Source: Neospora caninum Liverpool
Taxonomy: Eukaryota > Apicomplexa > Conoidasida > Eucoccidiorida > Sarcocystidae
Assembly: GCF_000208865.1 (NCBI RefSeq)
Contig: NC_018392.1
Location: 1,942,793-2,006,792, forward strand
DNA: 64,000 nucleotides
Reading direction: 5' to 3'
In this document: positions 11,679-26,600 of the stretch, piece by piece
Layout: each line of letters opens with the position of its first letter
Position numbering within the stretch: position 1 is the stretch's first letter
The notes under the pieces: model-generated
The model's database searches: none
What the model was told of the DNA's origin: nothing
Seen by the model: the letters and a program-made list of their open reading frames with translations, nothing else
Position numbers and translations under genes: made by a program

Positions 11679-14600
11679 ATGGAAGACAATTCCCTGACGC
11701 TGAGCAGCTGCTGCAGCGAGAGTAGCGGCGCATTTGAAGAAAGTGCCGAGGGCAGCGAACATTGCAGCTGTAGTGTGTGTCAGGCGCAAAACCCAGGGGG
11801 TGAGGAACAAGACCAAAGCTCTCGAAACAGCGACATAAGCAGGCACTGCAGTTGCTGTTCAGAAATAGCGCAAAGCAGGTCCGCCTCTAGCGACGGGAGG
11901 ACGTCGACCGAAATGGAACATCAAAGTCTGGGTCTCGCTCGATCAGTGGCAGAAGCAGTGACGTCTGCATTTTCTAGACCTCCAGTCGCTCTGCTCGGGT
12001 CGCCAACCGTCTCGGTTTTTTCCCCTCCTGATTCATGTACGGCAGCTGAGAAAAGGACGCTCCTTCGCATGCACCAACAGGCACTCCTTGCTCTCGCGAA
12101 TTCATCGGACGCAGTCTCAGTGCGTCTCCACACATCCACCGCTCTGCCGCCAGGTCGCCTAAAGGCCACCAGACGGTGCAGTCGAGGGCCAAGTCGAGGA
12201 CGTCGGAGTCGCACCACAAGCTGCAAGCGTTTTTGTCGTGGCCAACCGAGAAGACGCAGGTCACGAGAAGCATGCAGCAGAGAAGCTGGAGGACAGGCTA
12301 GAGGCGCGTTTGCTCCTGGCAACCGCCCGCTGTCGTCGCCTGAGGCTGCCCAGCGGCCTTCTGCGACGGATACGAGTTTCAGCTGTATGGAGGGCGTTTG
12401 TTCTTTCACAACGGCGTCGGCTGATCTTCCCAATCCCGTTTCGGACTCCACAAGCTCGCCTGCAGAGCCGTGGATATCCTGTGGCGGATGTGGTCATAGA
12501 CGGCCAGAACTGGACTCCAGCTGTTCGTCAGGACACGAAATCCGAGCTGGCTCTCCACGTTGGAACAGTCGCGCGGAGAGAGTCAGGAAAGGCCAAAACA
12601 AAAGAAGTTACCAGGGGACCTCGTTGGGAAGGAGATTGGCGGGAACTGAAGAGCGGGACACGTCATATCTGTCCGTTCGCGTGAGGGGATCTGGACCTTC
12701 CAGGGAACGGCGTAACCAAAACCTCGTTCCTCGATCCGGATCGCACGGGTGCGCGAACGCAAACCGAATTTCCCAGGATGCGACAATCGATGGAGGGTTT
12801 GTAACGCCATGCGGGACTCCGGTCACGTTTCTGTCGACGGGGAATGCATCTTCGGACCTGAGTCAGAACGTACAGCCGGCAATCGTCCGCCACGGACGAT
12901 CCGATGGCCTCCGTGGGCCGCCGCTAACTCCTGAGGACCATTGTCCAGTTCACTGTCCAGAGCTGCCAACACAACGAGGTCGAGAAGCCGCGTTTGTGGT
13001 AGATAGGGAAGGAACACTGACAGGCGGGTCTTCTACGGGGCAACAAACGTCGAAAGGCAGGAGCAATTTGGAGGAAACACCGTCTTGCCACACTAAACAC
13101 GAGGAAAGCTTCCCACTGGATCAGGCTCGTCACGCCAGGTCTTCAGAACGACAGCCTGAAGGCAAGCTGAAACCTCTTGAAGACAAACACCCTGATTGCC
13201 CAGTGCATGCCCGCGGCATAGCCTCACCGACGCGTGCAGGGCGAACCGCTTCGACTGCCCAGATCGAGGTCGCTTTCCACAAAGATAGGACCAACAGGAG
13301 CGATGCCAAGCACGCGAAAACGCAGCTGGAGGAAACGCGTGGAGAGGCTGGTTGCCGTGGACAAAAGGACACGGGTTCGCGAGAGCTCAAGCGGTTACCG
13401 GGGGACCAGGACAACTCCAACCATACCGCCGCAGTCCGTGTCGGAGAGGAGCGGCCTCACCTAGACATAACCAGTGCCTGTTCCTCGTACCCCAGGAAAC
13501 CTCTCCCGAGTGATTCTCCCGCCTGCGTACTCTCGCCGCCACATCGTCAATGTCAGCCAAGACACAGATCGCGCTCAAAAACCCAGGAAGATTCCCGTTC
13601 CCGGCGTCATAATGACGACACCATCGCGACGCGGTCGCTGGCGGCATCTCCCGGTCCGCCTCCTGTTGGGCGGGCTGCCTCAGCGGCCGTAGTGCAGGTG
13701 CACACCATCGCCAGGTCCCGTCGAAAAGCTTCAGAAGGCGGGTTCCACGAAGAAATTGCAGGAAATGTTTCGCTGTCGACAGGCAATGCAGAACGCTTTC
13801 TTGCGCTTCTGAAGCAGCAGGAGGACTACGTCCTGGCACTCCAGCATCAGAACGAAGTACGGTAGCCTTCATCAGGATGCGAATGCCTATATCCGGCCTG
13901 CTGACATAGAGACACGTGGCAGATACGCCGTATCTGATATGACACAAAAACGACTGTACTACCGCTTATAATGCCTTTCCTAGGCAAGTGTGTGGAGGCA
14001 CGCGCGTGCTTTCCTTGCGCCTCTCGGACAGCTGACTCTGCCGCTGTCGGACCTCCAGAAGACGGAATTTTCTTTCACACGTGGAAACGCTGAGGAGGTC
14101 TCTTATTTTGGCGGTCGTAACCAGCGAGCCTTCAATGTGCGGGTGGTGTCTAACCACCTGGTCAGCAGTGTCTTGCTCCTGTGGCGGTACAATCAGGATT
14201 CTCTTGCACCGACTGGCAGAATCAGTAGAGTCTTCGCACTAGCTCTGGAAGGCGACGTGAAGCGTAGCTCAGTCGTTTTTACCGTTTGGTTGCTTCTATG
14301 ACCACATCAAGGTCCAGGACCATGTTTTCGCAGCACACCCGCGGTGCTAGCTACGACACTAACTGGGTAGGCCCTCAAACGGGCACGCAGATGCGTGAGC
14401 AGAGGTCTGGGAGAAAAAGAGAGGGGAGTGTAGATCAGCAGACTAAGACCGGTAGGTTGAGTTCAGTGGCAAACGGCCTACTCGGGTACACAGATCCGCC
14501 TGGAGGTCTGTTTTTTTCTGAGTCTACTGCTTTTTCGACGCCCCATTTTTTTTTCTGCGTCCTTGGCAGCAACTGCAAGATGATCTCGCGGACGCCGAGG

Positions 14601-17600
14601 CGTACACAATTGCCGCGATTCGGGGCCAGATCTCTTCGAGCGAGGACGAACCGGCCGAAACGCGAAAACTGAGAGACGAAGTCGCCACACTTGTGAAGCA
14701 ACATGCACAGGAGAAGAGGCAGACTGCGGCGGCGCAACAGATGCTGGCCGAGGCAGAGGCAGCTCGAGCAGCAGCGGAACAGCAGTTACATGAAGCGGAG
14801 AAAACCCAGCAGGAGCTCCACGCGAAGCTGGGGCAGGCTGAGGAAACTCTTGAGGGTCTCCTCGAGCAGGTGCACGAGCTGGAGAGGACTGAAACCGCTC
14901 TGCGCGATGCTCTGGCCGAAGCGCAGGGGCAGAAGGCTGCTGCGGAACGCCAGCTGGAAGAACGGACGCTAAGTCCACCAGTTCCTGCTGTTCGAGTAGA
15001 GTGCCAGGAGGAAGCAAATTTGGGAAATGTATCAGGAGAGCCTCTCGACCAGGAGGCGCTTGCGACAGCCTTGGAAGACCTGAAGGCAGGTCGTGAGCGG
15101 GAATCCCAGGCGAAACAACAGCTTGAGAAGCTGCAGGCCGAGGTCACAAGTCTGGAGCGGAGGCTCGCCACTGCGGTTCGCGAGAAGGTCGACGCTCTGG
15201 AGGCGGTTGCGGAATACCGCGAGCTACTGGAGCAGCAACGCAGCCAATGTGAAGCCTTGAGAGAACAGCTTTCCGCTCAGGCATGCCAGCTGACGCAAAG
15301 TGAGCAAAAGGCGCGGCGCCTCTCACAGAGTGCAGAGGAGCAAGTCGCTCTGTTAGAGCGTGTGCACCAGATCCAAGCTCAGCAGAAGCAAACTCGCGCC
15401 AAGTGCCGCATGCGTCAGGAGCAGCTCGAGACGGCCTTGATGGCGAGGGAGGAAGTTTTGCAGCGGCAGAACGAGGACTTGTTGCTGCTCCGACTGTCGG
15501 AGGCGGAGACATCTCGCGAACGGGACGCGGCGACGCTTGAGAGGCAGGCCTCCTCGGAACGTCACGCCTTTCAGTGTGAGGAGCTCCAGCAGTGGCTGTG
15601 GTCTCTGAGTGGCAGATTGGAGCGGCAGAAAGATGTTATCAGACAAAAGGAACTGACCCTCAGAGAGCATCCTCTTTCGCGGCAGCAGTCGTCTGAGCGG
15701 CATAGGCTACACCAGGAAGATCTCGAAGAGCGGCTGTTTGCCGAGCACCTGGCGCGACTCCAATCGCGCGAAGAGCGGCAGCGACTCGAAGAAGAAATCG
15801 CCGAGCTCCGGCGCCAACAGGCCAACGTGCGCCGTGCACTTCAGGAGCTTGAGCCTGGGAAGAAACGCGACGCGATGCGTAGGCTCCGGGAGAGCCGTAC
15901 TGCGGACTTTCGCTTCGTTCAATCGGAGAAAGAAACGACAGAGCGCGACGCTGGGTCAGGACCAATCCCGTGGGTCAACGAACCCCTGCCACCCCGCACC
16001 GATAGAGTGCAAAAACCGTCGGCGGTTGCGTCACGTGTCTCTGAATAGACTCCGAATCTCCCCGATTTCACTGGCCGCAGAGAGGCGGCCCAGTTATGCG
16101 AAAGCAAGACACGAAGCCGGTGCCCCATTTTCGCTCCGTGATTCCCCGCCGGAGGGACTCGACAGTGTCTCTCAGCAGACGATGATCGTGACAGATGCCT
16201 GCATCTTGCGTGCGTGCGTGTGTGCCGTGGAGCTCGCGTCGCAGAGTCTGAAACACACACATGACGCACGCAACTACCGCCGCAGCTCGCCCCACTGCAG
16301 AGAATGCTTTGCGGCCTCTGTCGGGCAGTTAGGAGGCGACGGGGGCCCAAGTGCTGGTCTCTGTCAATGCGTCAGTCGACGTGCGAGACTGCTCGGGTTC
16401 TTTCGCGGTGTCTGTTCTGCTCTCCGCATCGTCCGGCAATGCAATGCACCATCTGCACGGAGTGAGTGCCCACGGCCTCCGGCCTCGCGACACTGGCTAG
16501 AATCCACGGAACCCTCATGCGGCCAACTCTCGCTGGCTGACAGCGTCACGGCCTCTAGGAAAAGATGTGGAAAGCCCCTACACAAACGCGCGTCTGGGTC
16601 TTGGCTCTGTGCGCGGATGTGCCTGTCAGGCGTCGTTCGGACGACGCAGCGATGGCGGCTGAAGGGTCAACGCCCGAGAAACTCCCGCAGGCGGCGCACT
16701 CGGTGCGGTTTGGCGTCAGTGAGCTTCTACGTTCGCAGAGATCCGCCGAGATGACGGCTGTTCGGGCGCAGGTCGAGACTGCCGAAGCAGCCGTGCGTGT
16801 GTTGCAAGACGAGCTGCGACAGCCTGAGGTTCCTCGTCGGTGTTTGGACGTGTCGCGCGTCGAAGGACCCGAAGCAGAAGCAAGCGAGGCACTGAAACCA
16901 GACAGGCCAGGTAGAGCCAGTGAGGAGTCTCGGGTTCTGTTGAAGGTGCTCGGATGGCAAATTACTGCAGCAGCGGAGCGCCTGGGAGCAGCGCGGTGCC
17001 GGGAGCGAGAGTTCCTTGCTCAGGTCGCAGCCCTGGAACAAGGCTGGACAGCGCGGAACTTCCGAGAGGGAACTGCGGCGGAGGTGACAACCGGGGCCGC
17101 GTTGCAGCGTTGCCTCGAGGGACGGAAGATGCTCCAGGAGGACTTGGAAGCGAGCCTTTGGCAGCTAGAACGTGGCCTAGCTCTCGCAGAAGCAGAGAGA
17201 GACCGCGAAGCCCAGGCGGCAGCCATCGCCAGAGAGCAGCAGGCGCTGCTGGAGGCTCAGAAACAGGCCCTCGAGCGACTCGAAGAAGAACTTCGCAGCA
17301 AGACCGAAGCGGAGGAGACGGTCCAGCGGGAAGTGCTGAAAATGGTGAGACGAATTCAAGAGCTCGAGGTCAGCGAGGAGCAGGGGACTGAGCGGTTAGC
17401 CGACTGTCACGCAGCCCTAGCTGAAGCAATGCGGCAGCTGCGGGCGGCGGAACAGGCGGAGAGGGAACTCCGAGAGACTCAGCGTCGTCAGCTGGAACAG
17501 AGGAAGGAAGCGGGTCTGAAAGAAGAAGCCGCGCGTCGAGAGGAACAGGCGAAGACGGAGGAAGCGCTACGGGAAGGCGCGAAAACCGTTGCGGCCTTGT

Positions 17601-20600
17601 TGGTTTCGAAACTCGAAGGAACAGCCGCTGCAGCTGCAAAGGTGCAACAGCTGCAGTGTTTGGTCGCCGAGAAGGAGGATGAAATCGGCAACCTCGTCGC
17701 CGAGCTCGAGAGCAAACGCGAGGCGTTGGAAGCCGAGAAATCTCGACACGAGGCGTTCCAGGCGCTCTTGCGAACCGAGCAAGAGTCCTCTCGACAGCTT
17801 GAGGCCCTCCACGCGGCTTGGCAGGTCGACGGGGAGACGCTGTTGGAGATGCAGACCAGTTTGTCGAGCGACAAGCCGCGTCCTTTGCAGATGGCCGTTC
17901 TTAAGCAGCTGCAGAGTCTGGCGCAGCATCGAGAGAGACACTGCGAGGACCAGGACCCGCACCGGGATCCTGCTGAGGATGAAGAGGCCGCGGAAGCCGC
18001 TCGGAGAGGGCGGCGAGAGATGGAGAGGCAAGTTGTTGCTGTCGTGCAGGCGCTGCAGCAAGAAGCGCGCGAGAGGCGGACGATGAGGATTGAAGAACTG
18101 GAAGGCGCGGTTCGCGAGCTTGAGAGACAGCGCGACGCGGCTGAACAGCTTGCTTCGCAGCGCGGCCCCCAGGCGAAGCAGCTGCTTCAAGAACTCGAGG
18201 ACCAAGAGAAGAGTTTGAAGGCAGTGCAGGAAGAACGAACGCAGCTCGTAGAGGAGTACAAGCGGGAGACGGAAGAGGCGGCGAGGGCTCTGGCGGTGCA
18301 AAGACTGCATTGGCAGGAGTCGCGGGAAAGGTGGCAGCTGCAGCACGAGGCGGGTGCGTCCCGGGAAGAGGAGCTTGCGCGACAGCTGGAGACCGCGTGT
18401 GTAGCTCATGCCGGCGATGTCGAGCAGCTGGAGCTCCAAGCGGCGGAAGCAGAACGAGCTTTGACGGAAGAAGCGGCGAAGGTTGCTCAGCTTCGGCAGG
18501 CGCAGGCAGACCTGCTTGCTCAACAAGGTGCGGAGCGCGCGGCTCTTGTGGACGGCCACCGATCCAGGGAAGAGGCTCTGCAGCGGCAGATTCACCTGGC
18601 CACGGCGGAGCTGGCGAGCATGCGAGACAGGTGCGAAGCCGCCGAAACGCATCTGCATTTCCACAGGGCCCGCGAGCAGGCGCTCGCTGCCGCGGCTGCG
18701 AGGGGCTGTCTGGAGTGCGCCAAAGCGAACGCTTTTCTCGCGCATCTGTCCGCTGCAGAGCAGCGAGAACACCAGCTGAGGCTCGAGAAGACGACGCTCA
18801 AGCATCAACTGGACCAGCTGCAGGAGGAGCGACGGGAGGAGAGCCGCCGCTTCCAGAGACTCCAGCAGGAACAAGAAAAGGTGCATGCGGCGCAACTCGA
18901 GGAGCTGCTCGGTGCGCAGGAACTGAAGACGCAGCATCACGCCCAGGCCGCAGCGAGCGCCCTCGCGAAAACCCTCGCGCTGAACGGGGCTCTGCGCCAG
19001 CTGGAGAAGGCCGACTGCGAAGCGGTGTGGCTCCGCGAGGATCGGCTGCGTTTGCAGAGGGAAGTCGAGCGCACGTATGCCCGGCTGGCCGAGCTTCAGA
19101 GCTCCGAACACCAGCTGCTCGCGCAACAGGAGCACCAGTCGGCTGCTGCTGCGGCGGGCGGCCTGTTGCTCCAGATCGAGGCGCGGCACGCCTTCCGGAG
19201 GCTCGAGGCAGTCCAGCAGGAGTGCGAAGAAGTGACGCAGGAGAGGCGCGAGCTGGAAGCGGAGCTGCAGAGGGCCAGAGAGGCGGAGCGCATGCACTTG
19301 CAGAGTCAGCAGAGAGCCTTTGAGGACGAGCGCCTGCAGCACGAGGCCGCTCTCTGTCGACTCCGCTCCGACCTCCTCGCAGGCCAGCGCCTCCTTGAGG
19401 AGCAGTTGGAGACGGAGCGCGCGGCACGCCTTCGGGAGCAGCAGGTGCTTCAACAGAGCAGCCAGCTGCTGCTGCTTCGTCTGCACTCTACGGAAAAGCG
19501 GCTGAAGGATCGAGAAGAGGCCGCCGCCGCAGCGGAGTCTCGCGCAGCCGCGGTGCGACGCCTGGCGAGTGAGGACCGCGCAGAAGGCGAATCCCTGAAG
19601 GCCGAGGTCGCCCGCCTCAAGGACAGTTTCCAGAGGTCGCAGGCGCTGCATGCAGATCTGAGGAAACAGTTCGAGGAGGAACGCCTGGAGCTTCAGAGCG
19701 AAGTCGCGAAGCAGAAACTCCAAGCAGAAGAAGGCCTTCAGCGTCTGGAGGCACTGGAGGCTCTGGGCCGCGAGCGTGTGGAGCGCCACGAGCGGGAACT
19801 GGCTGCGGCGCGTGAGCACCAACGCGCACTTCTCGAAGAAGCCTTTGAAGCGCAGCGCAGAGACCAAGAGAAGGTGTACCGCGAACAGCTGGAGCTCGAG
19901 CTGCAGACGCAAAGAGAAGAGGCAGAGCGGAGCTTCGCGCGAGAGAAAGAAGCGTTGATGGAAGCCCACAGCAGAGCCCTTCTGGAGCGGGAGAAGCAGA
20001 TTGAAGCGCAGCGAAAGGAATTTGAGGCGACAGTGGAGACGCAGAGGGCAGATTGCGAACAGCGGCTCCTCAGCAGTGAGGCTACCCACGCGAAGCTTCT
20101 TGAGGAGCATCTGGCCAAGCAACGGGAGGCACTGGAGGATCGCCAGCGGACAGCTCTCGAGGCACATCTGGAGAGGCAGCGCACAGAGTTGGGCCAGCAG
20201 CGGCGAGAGGTCGAAGCGCAGCTTGACGCTGAGCTGACGCAGAGCCGCGAAGCCCTCCAGGCGCAGAAGGAGGCGTTCGAGACGGAACTGGCTGCGCAGA
20301 AAGCGAAACTTCACGAGCAGCTAGAAGGGATTCAGACGCACCAGGAGCTCCTCCTGCAGCAGCAGCGCGACCAGCAGCAGGCGGAGTTTCGGCGCCAACT
20401 GGCGGAGCAGGAAGCGGAACTCGAACGACGGAGGGACAAGGAGATTGCGGCGGCAATTGCGCAGCAAAGAGCAGAGTGGCAAGCGCAGCTCGAGGAGGCT
20501 CTCGACGAGATGCGCACGCATCTCCAGGACAAGTGTCGCCGACAGCACGAACAAGACCTCGCCCGACGCCTCTTAGAAAAAGAGCGGGAAATTCAGGAGG

Positions 20601-23600
20601 CTCTCAGCCGCCAGAGGCTCGCGCTGGAGAAGGAGATGGATGCGAAGCTCGCCCAGGCGGAGCAGGTTCGAGAGGCAGAGAAGAGACGGATTCAAGACGA
20701 GGCGAATGCGTTCGTTCTAGAGAGACAGGTGAGCTGCGAGAAGCGACTCCGGGTCCAGCAAGAGCAGTCCGCAGAAGACCACGCGCACGCGTCTGCTGCT
20801 CAGCAGTCGGAGCTTTGGGAAGCGGAACAGCTTCGCTTCGACGCGCTAAAGCAGCCGTTGCGTGAGGAGTGCGAGCGCCAGCTGCAGACGGAGGACGTCG
20901 CACGCTCTCTTGAGAACCCGAATCTGGCGTCTCAGAGAGAGACGAGGCTGCTGGAGGTTGAAGACCAGGCGGTAGCTTCGAAGAAGTTGCCGCGGCAGGA
21001 AGCCCATCCTCTGGAGAACCACACGAAGATCCTCTATCAGTTGCAAGAGGCGGAGCAACAGCAGATAGGGGAAGCCCGGAAAGCGAAAGAAGGCAGCGCG
21101 TCGCGAGGCGAAGGGCTGGCGGCTGAATCCGAGCAGGAATCGAGCGTTCAGAAGCAGAACTGGACGGAGGAGAGCTTGCCGGAACTTGACGAGAACGGAG
21201 AAGAAAAGCGCGGGCGATGGGCGGAGGAGACTCGCGCGGAGAAGGACCAGATGGAGACGCAGGTGGCTGGGCGACATGAACGGGAGTTCGCGTTGATGGG
21301 AGAGAAGCGTGAAGCCTGCGGGGCTTACCTGGCATCGCAGGAGAGTGACGCCAGCAAGCAAAGCAGCCAGAAAACACTTGAGGAACTGGCGACGCTAAAG
21401 AACCCGACTGGGGCGAGTCACCAAAAGACAGAGGGAACGCCCCTGGCCGTACCGCATCCATCTGCCGAAAAACTGACTCCGGCGCTGGAGAGCAACGGAG
21501 CGGAACTGGGCGGGCATGCCATCGCGCGCAACAAGAACGATGCGTCAGAGGCTAGCCAAGAACAGACGGCGGGCGTGCAGGGCGCGCTTGACAGGGGACT
21601 GGAAAGCCTGCAGCAATCCTCGGCGGAGGGGAGAGATCTGGACCAGGATCAGCAGCGGGGCCTGTCGCAACCCGGCGGTCCGTTGGAGGGCGAGAACGCG
21701 GGCCAGGGCGATTGGCTGCGGACCGCCACAGCTGACGAGCGGGAGAGCGAGGTGGAGGCGAAGCTGGCGAAGGCGCGCGGGGAGTTGCAGCTCCAACTGG
21801 AAGCGAAACTCGCAGTCAAGGAGCTCGAGTTGCGAGCGCAGCTTCACGAGGAGCTGCAGAGACACCGGACGCGCTTCGCGGCGAAAATGAAGGAGAAAGA
21901 AAGAGAAGCAGAGGAAAAGCTGCAGCGGCTGAGAGACGCGCGGCGCGGGTCGGCTGAACGGGCACGCAGTCGCCAGCTCCAGTTGGAGCGCCAGCTGCAG
22001 GAGCTCCAGGGGAGGGAGAGAGCGCTTCGTGCCGAGCTGGAAAGGCACCGAAAGTCTGATGAGCCCACGGGAGCTTCTCAGGAGCAGTTTCAGGCAACCC
22101 GGCCTCTCGAGGTGACACAGGGAGGCGCCGAATCGCGAGAAGAGGCGCACGCGCCGGAGAGACTCAGCGAGGCGCGTGCACGCGAGCAGGAGCTTCGAGA
22201 AGCAGCCACCGCCAGGGCGCGCATGCAGCGCAGCGAAGACGCACTGCAGCTGTGCCTAGAGGACCTGGCGACGACCCGACGGCAGCTGGAAGAGAGCCGG
22301 CGTCAGGAGGCAGAAACGCGGCGGGCTCTTGCGTCGGAGACCGCCGAAACGGAGCGGCTGCGCCGGCAACTCGCCGACGCCACACAGCAGAGGCAGCCCC
22401 AGACGGCGCAGGAGGGGGTGCGCAGTGGCCGAGAGCGCCCGCGGGACGAAGGCGTCCGCAGCGACCGGGGAGTCGCAGCGACTGCAGGGGCCGAGGTGGA
22501 AGAGCTTCGAAAGGAGCTTGCCGCCACAAGCGAGGAGAAGAAAAAGCTGGCGAAGCGCTTTGCAGAGGTCCAGGAAAAGCTGGAAGCTGAAAAGGTACAG
22601 CGGGAGGAGAGCTGCGAGTGGCAACTTGCGAGAAGCGAAGTGAAGCACACAGACGGTGTAAATCTGCATGTGTCGGAAATAACGCGATTGGAGAACTCAG
22701 AGGAGGGAGCAAACGCCGGAGCCGAGCTGCAAGCTCAAGACGCGGAGAGAGAGGTCGAGAGCCGACACGGCCAGAGAAAAACCGTGGAAAAAAGAGAGGT
22801 TGCGAGTCGAGAGAATCTGGCTGCTCAAGAGGCGACGCTAGACGCGAGTCTCCAGGAGGGCCCGGAAGAAACAGAGGTGGGACGCGAGACGCACGGAACG
22901 GCGAAAGCAGCTGTAGACGCGAACCTAGCCACTACCAGGGCAGGCGCCGCTGGAATCACAGCCATCATAAAGAGGAGCGGAGAAAAACGACGCGAGACAC
23001 CGGAGGCGCTTGATCTCGCTCAGACAGTCGCGGAGCTCACACGGGAGCTTGATGCGAAATCTGCGCTTGTGCAGAAATATCAAGGCCTTCTGAAAATAAA
23101 GGATGCGGCGGCGCTGCGGCGGTCCGCCAGCAGCCAGGAGGGGCGGATAGTCTCTCGAGACAGTTCCTGTTTGTGCGTTCTCGTGGAGGACCAGGAGGCC
23201 CTGGAGGCGCAGCGGAGAGAGGCGGAGGAGCTGGCGCGTACGAAGGCGGATCTGGGTAGACAGAAAACGGAACTGAAGCGTGAGGAAGAGAGGCTGCAGC
23301 GCGAAACAGAGAAGCTCCGGCAGGCTCAGGAAGCGCATGCAAGAGCTCGCGACCAGCTGCGCGAAGAAGCTAAGCAGGTGCACGAAGAAGCTCGGCAGCT
23401 TCAGGAAGGTCAAGCGCATTTCCTCGAGGCGCAACAAGAATTGGACAGGAGACAGGCAAGTCTCGAGAGAACTCGCGCATGCCTGGCGGTTCAAACAGAG
23501 GTGCGACATCGAGAAGAACAGACTCCTGAACGGCCGAAGGGAAGTGCGCATGACGAGCGAGTGGACGCCAAGGAGACAGGGGGGGAGTTGAGGCCGCCCC

Positions 23601-26600
23601 GTGGAGAGCTTGAGAGAGCCATAGTCGCTGCTCATCCAGCACAGGCGGCGCTCAGGGAAGAGAACGCGCCAGCAACGGGGTCTGAACCTTTGGAGCGAGA
23701 CACACCGTACCGTCTGCTCCCGACCAGCCCACTTGCCGAGCCTGCGCGGCGTGCCAGCGCGTACATATCGCTTCAAAAAAGGCGACAGACGGGGGACAGG
23801 AGGCGGAGGCGCTCTGCGCTCGATCTCTCTGATCTCGACCCTGTCTCAGTGGAGCTGCAAACGCTGCAGGATCTGGTGCACCAGAGAGACTTGGAAATCC
23901 AGAGTTTCGCGCAGGCGCTTCTCGTGCAGAGCAAGGCATCCCGCGATCACCTCTCACGACAGCGGCCGCTTTCGCAGCAGACGCTGAGGGACATCGCTGC
24001 AAACTCAGCCCTCCCTGAGGGCTTAGACCCCTTCCCCCGCGCAGGGGTGTTGTCTACAAGCAAGAGAAGTGTTTCTCCCGAGCGATTTGCGGAGCGTCCC
24101 GAGGAGACACCGAAGCGACCCCCGAACTGGTTTCGTCACCAGGACGGAGGAAAATGTCTGGCGGGGTGGGCAAGAGAAGCGATCTCCCCCCAGGCCATAC
24201 AGACGATGAGGGCCGCGAGCTATGCTCGTGGAGTCCCCAGCGCGGAGACATCCTCAGATGCTCGCGCATCTACAGAAAAGAACCTCCCGGCAGCTCCGCG
24301 TCACAAGGAGGGGGAAATGATGGAGCCGCGACTTGAGGCCGGCCAGCCGCACGATGGAGACGAAACGCGAGGAGGAGCGCAACGACGCAGGCGCGTGGAG
24401 TCTCCGAATGCGGGGCCTCTGGCAGCTCCCCGACTCGGAGGCGACGCCACTCGACACGAGGGTAGACCAGTTCTCAAGGACGTTTGCACGTTTGCGAAAG
24501 AAGCAGAACGAACAGGCAGAACTGCACATGGACGCAACCTGGGAAACAGCTGCTCCACCGATCAGGTAGAGAATGCGTGGAATTTCTGTCGCTCGCGGTC
24601 GCTGCCACGTTCTCGTGGAGAGAAAGCACTATCCTAGATCATGGCTCGGAGGGCGGCTGCCAAGACCTACTGCGATAGCGGAACCGTGCTGGCATGGCAC
24701 TTGTGGAGGAGCAAGATGATGCATTGCCCTCTGGACTGCATGGGTAATCCGTCTGTAGTTCAACCGCTCCTGCGGGGTTCCTTTGACACAAACTGGAGAT
24801 ACACATGGGAAAGGGCCTTGCGAGAAGACCGTCTCTCTGCATGTGCTCACACAGTTCTACAGTTTTAGAGGAGACTGCGCTCTGAGGCAACAGAACAGCG
24901 TCGGTGAGGAGTCGAGTCCCCGGCGTTGCACAGCACGCCCGGGGCCTCGAGGCCTTTGCTGGGGTTTTTAAAACGGCTGGAATAAACGGTAAACCGGACG
25001 TGTCTACCTTACCCTTGGGAACGCCAAAGAGGTGGGCCCCGCTTGCGAAGCGTGTAGTAAAGATACGGCAAAAACGGGGATCTGTTCTCGTTCCGTGTCG
25101 GGTTCCGCACCTTCCTCGATGTCTTCGTCGAACACACATCGCGGAAACCCGCCGTCTGTGCGCCTCTCCTCTCTCTGCCTTCTACAGGAGACCCTCGAGT
25201 TGATCCGAGCTTTCTGGCTCGCAGCTTGTCCCCCTCCAGCAGTCGAGTCGAGACTTCTGTCCTTGTTCAGCCCGCTGCTGATGTATCAGCTGACGCACTA
25301 CGGGGCTTGGACCGTTATGCCTTCTCCCGTTTCTCGCTTCGACACAGTGTCCTCTGCGGCTTCACTGGACCTCAAGTCAAGCACAACGGCCAGGGGCTTA
25401 GTAAGCTCGGGCGAACACGAACGCACCCGCGGGCACTGCGCATCCCTTGGCGCGGAGCAGGCATGTTTATCCCCAGTTCCCGACCGTGGACTGAAACTGT
25501 CTCCTTCCTTGCCTCCTCGCAAGGGCCACAGTCCCTGTGCGGAGGCCCCTGTGTACGTCCTCTGTTCTCCGCTCGTCTCGAGTTACGCCGCTCTTCTCGC
25601 TCCTTCGTCTGCCTCGGAGTCAACTGCCGTCTTTCTGCTGTCTTCCTTCGGAGCAGAAACGGCTCAGATTCGCGTCCAGACAGTTCAGTCCTTCTTGCCG
25701 AGGCGCGAACAGGACTTCCCCTGGGGTCCGAGTGCGACGATGCAGGCGCCTCCCTCTGTGTCGCTCTGCAGCGCCCCGACCAGTCGACTTCCAGGCAAGT
25801 CATCAGAGCCCTGCCAGGAGACAGAGCGCCGGATCGGGCCTGTTCTCGTCCGGTTGCAGGAGTGCAGCTGCATCGCCACTGGCGGTGTCATGTACCTTGA
25901 GTTCTCCCTGACCAAACGCGAGGGTTCAGAAGGCGAAGGCAGACGCATGCAGACGGAGGACGGAGAGAGACTCTCGGACATCCGGAAGGTAGACGCTAGA
26001 CGGGGGCACGAAGCTCTTCCAGCGCACACGCCTTGCCGAGGTAGTCATCAAGGCGTCCCAAGAGCACGTGGCCAGCCATGGCCTGAGGCAAGCAAGTCCC
26101 CGAATGCGCCTGCGAGACGAGGACGGCAATCGCTAACGCGAACGCGTTTCTCGCCGAGCCCGCAGAGCCGGGGAAAGACACTTGACCCTCTGAGGGAGAC
26201 CGCGGCAGCAAAAAGAGGCGACAGAGCCTTTTCTCTCCACCTCGTGTCGCTCCCGACCGACGACGGACTCGTTTGGTTCCACTTTCTCGAGTCAGGAAGC
26301 GCCAGCGAGCATGGGCAAACTCGCCGCGAGACGCACACAAGTCTGGTGGGGCGGGGCCCGCAGTTCTTGTCTTCAGTGGAGGACGGGGCAAGTACAGCCT
26401 TCGTCCGAGGGCGAGCGAAACCGGTCAAGATTCAACACGCACTGACCGGACTCTTTATGAAGCTGAGCCCCGCCGAAACAGACCCTTCGGAGTCGGCGTC
26501 TCGGCGCATTCAAGAGGAAGGGTACCTGGAGCCACAAATCGCCGCGCTGGTCACATACGCGAGAGAAAGAGGGGCATTTGAAGCGGGCGCCGCTTCCCAG

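Noticed and set aside
17567..20314. 915-codon open frame on the minus strand
   Set aside because: Exactly antisense to the central coiled-coil exon. Leu/Arg-rich translation follows from complementing GAG/CAG-rich codons, so it is a shadow.
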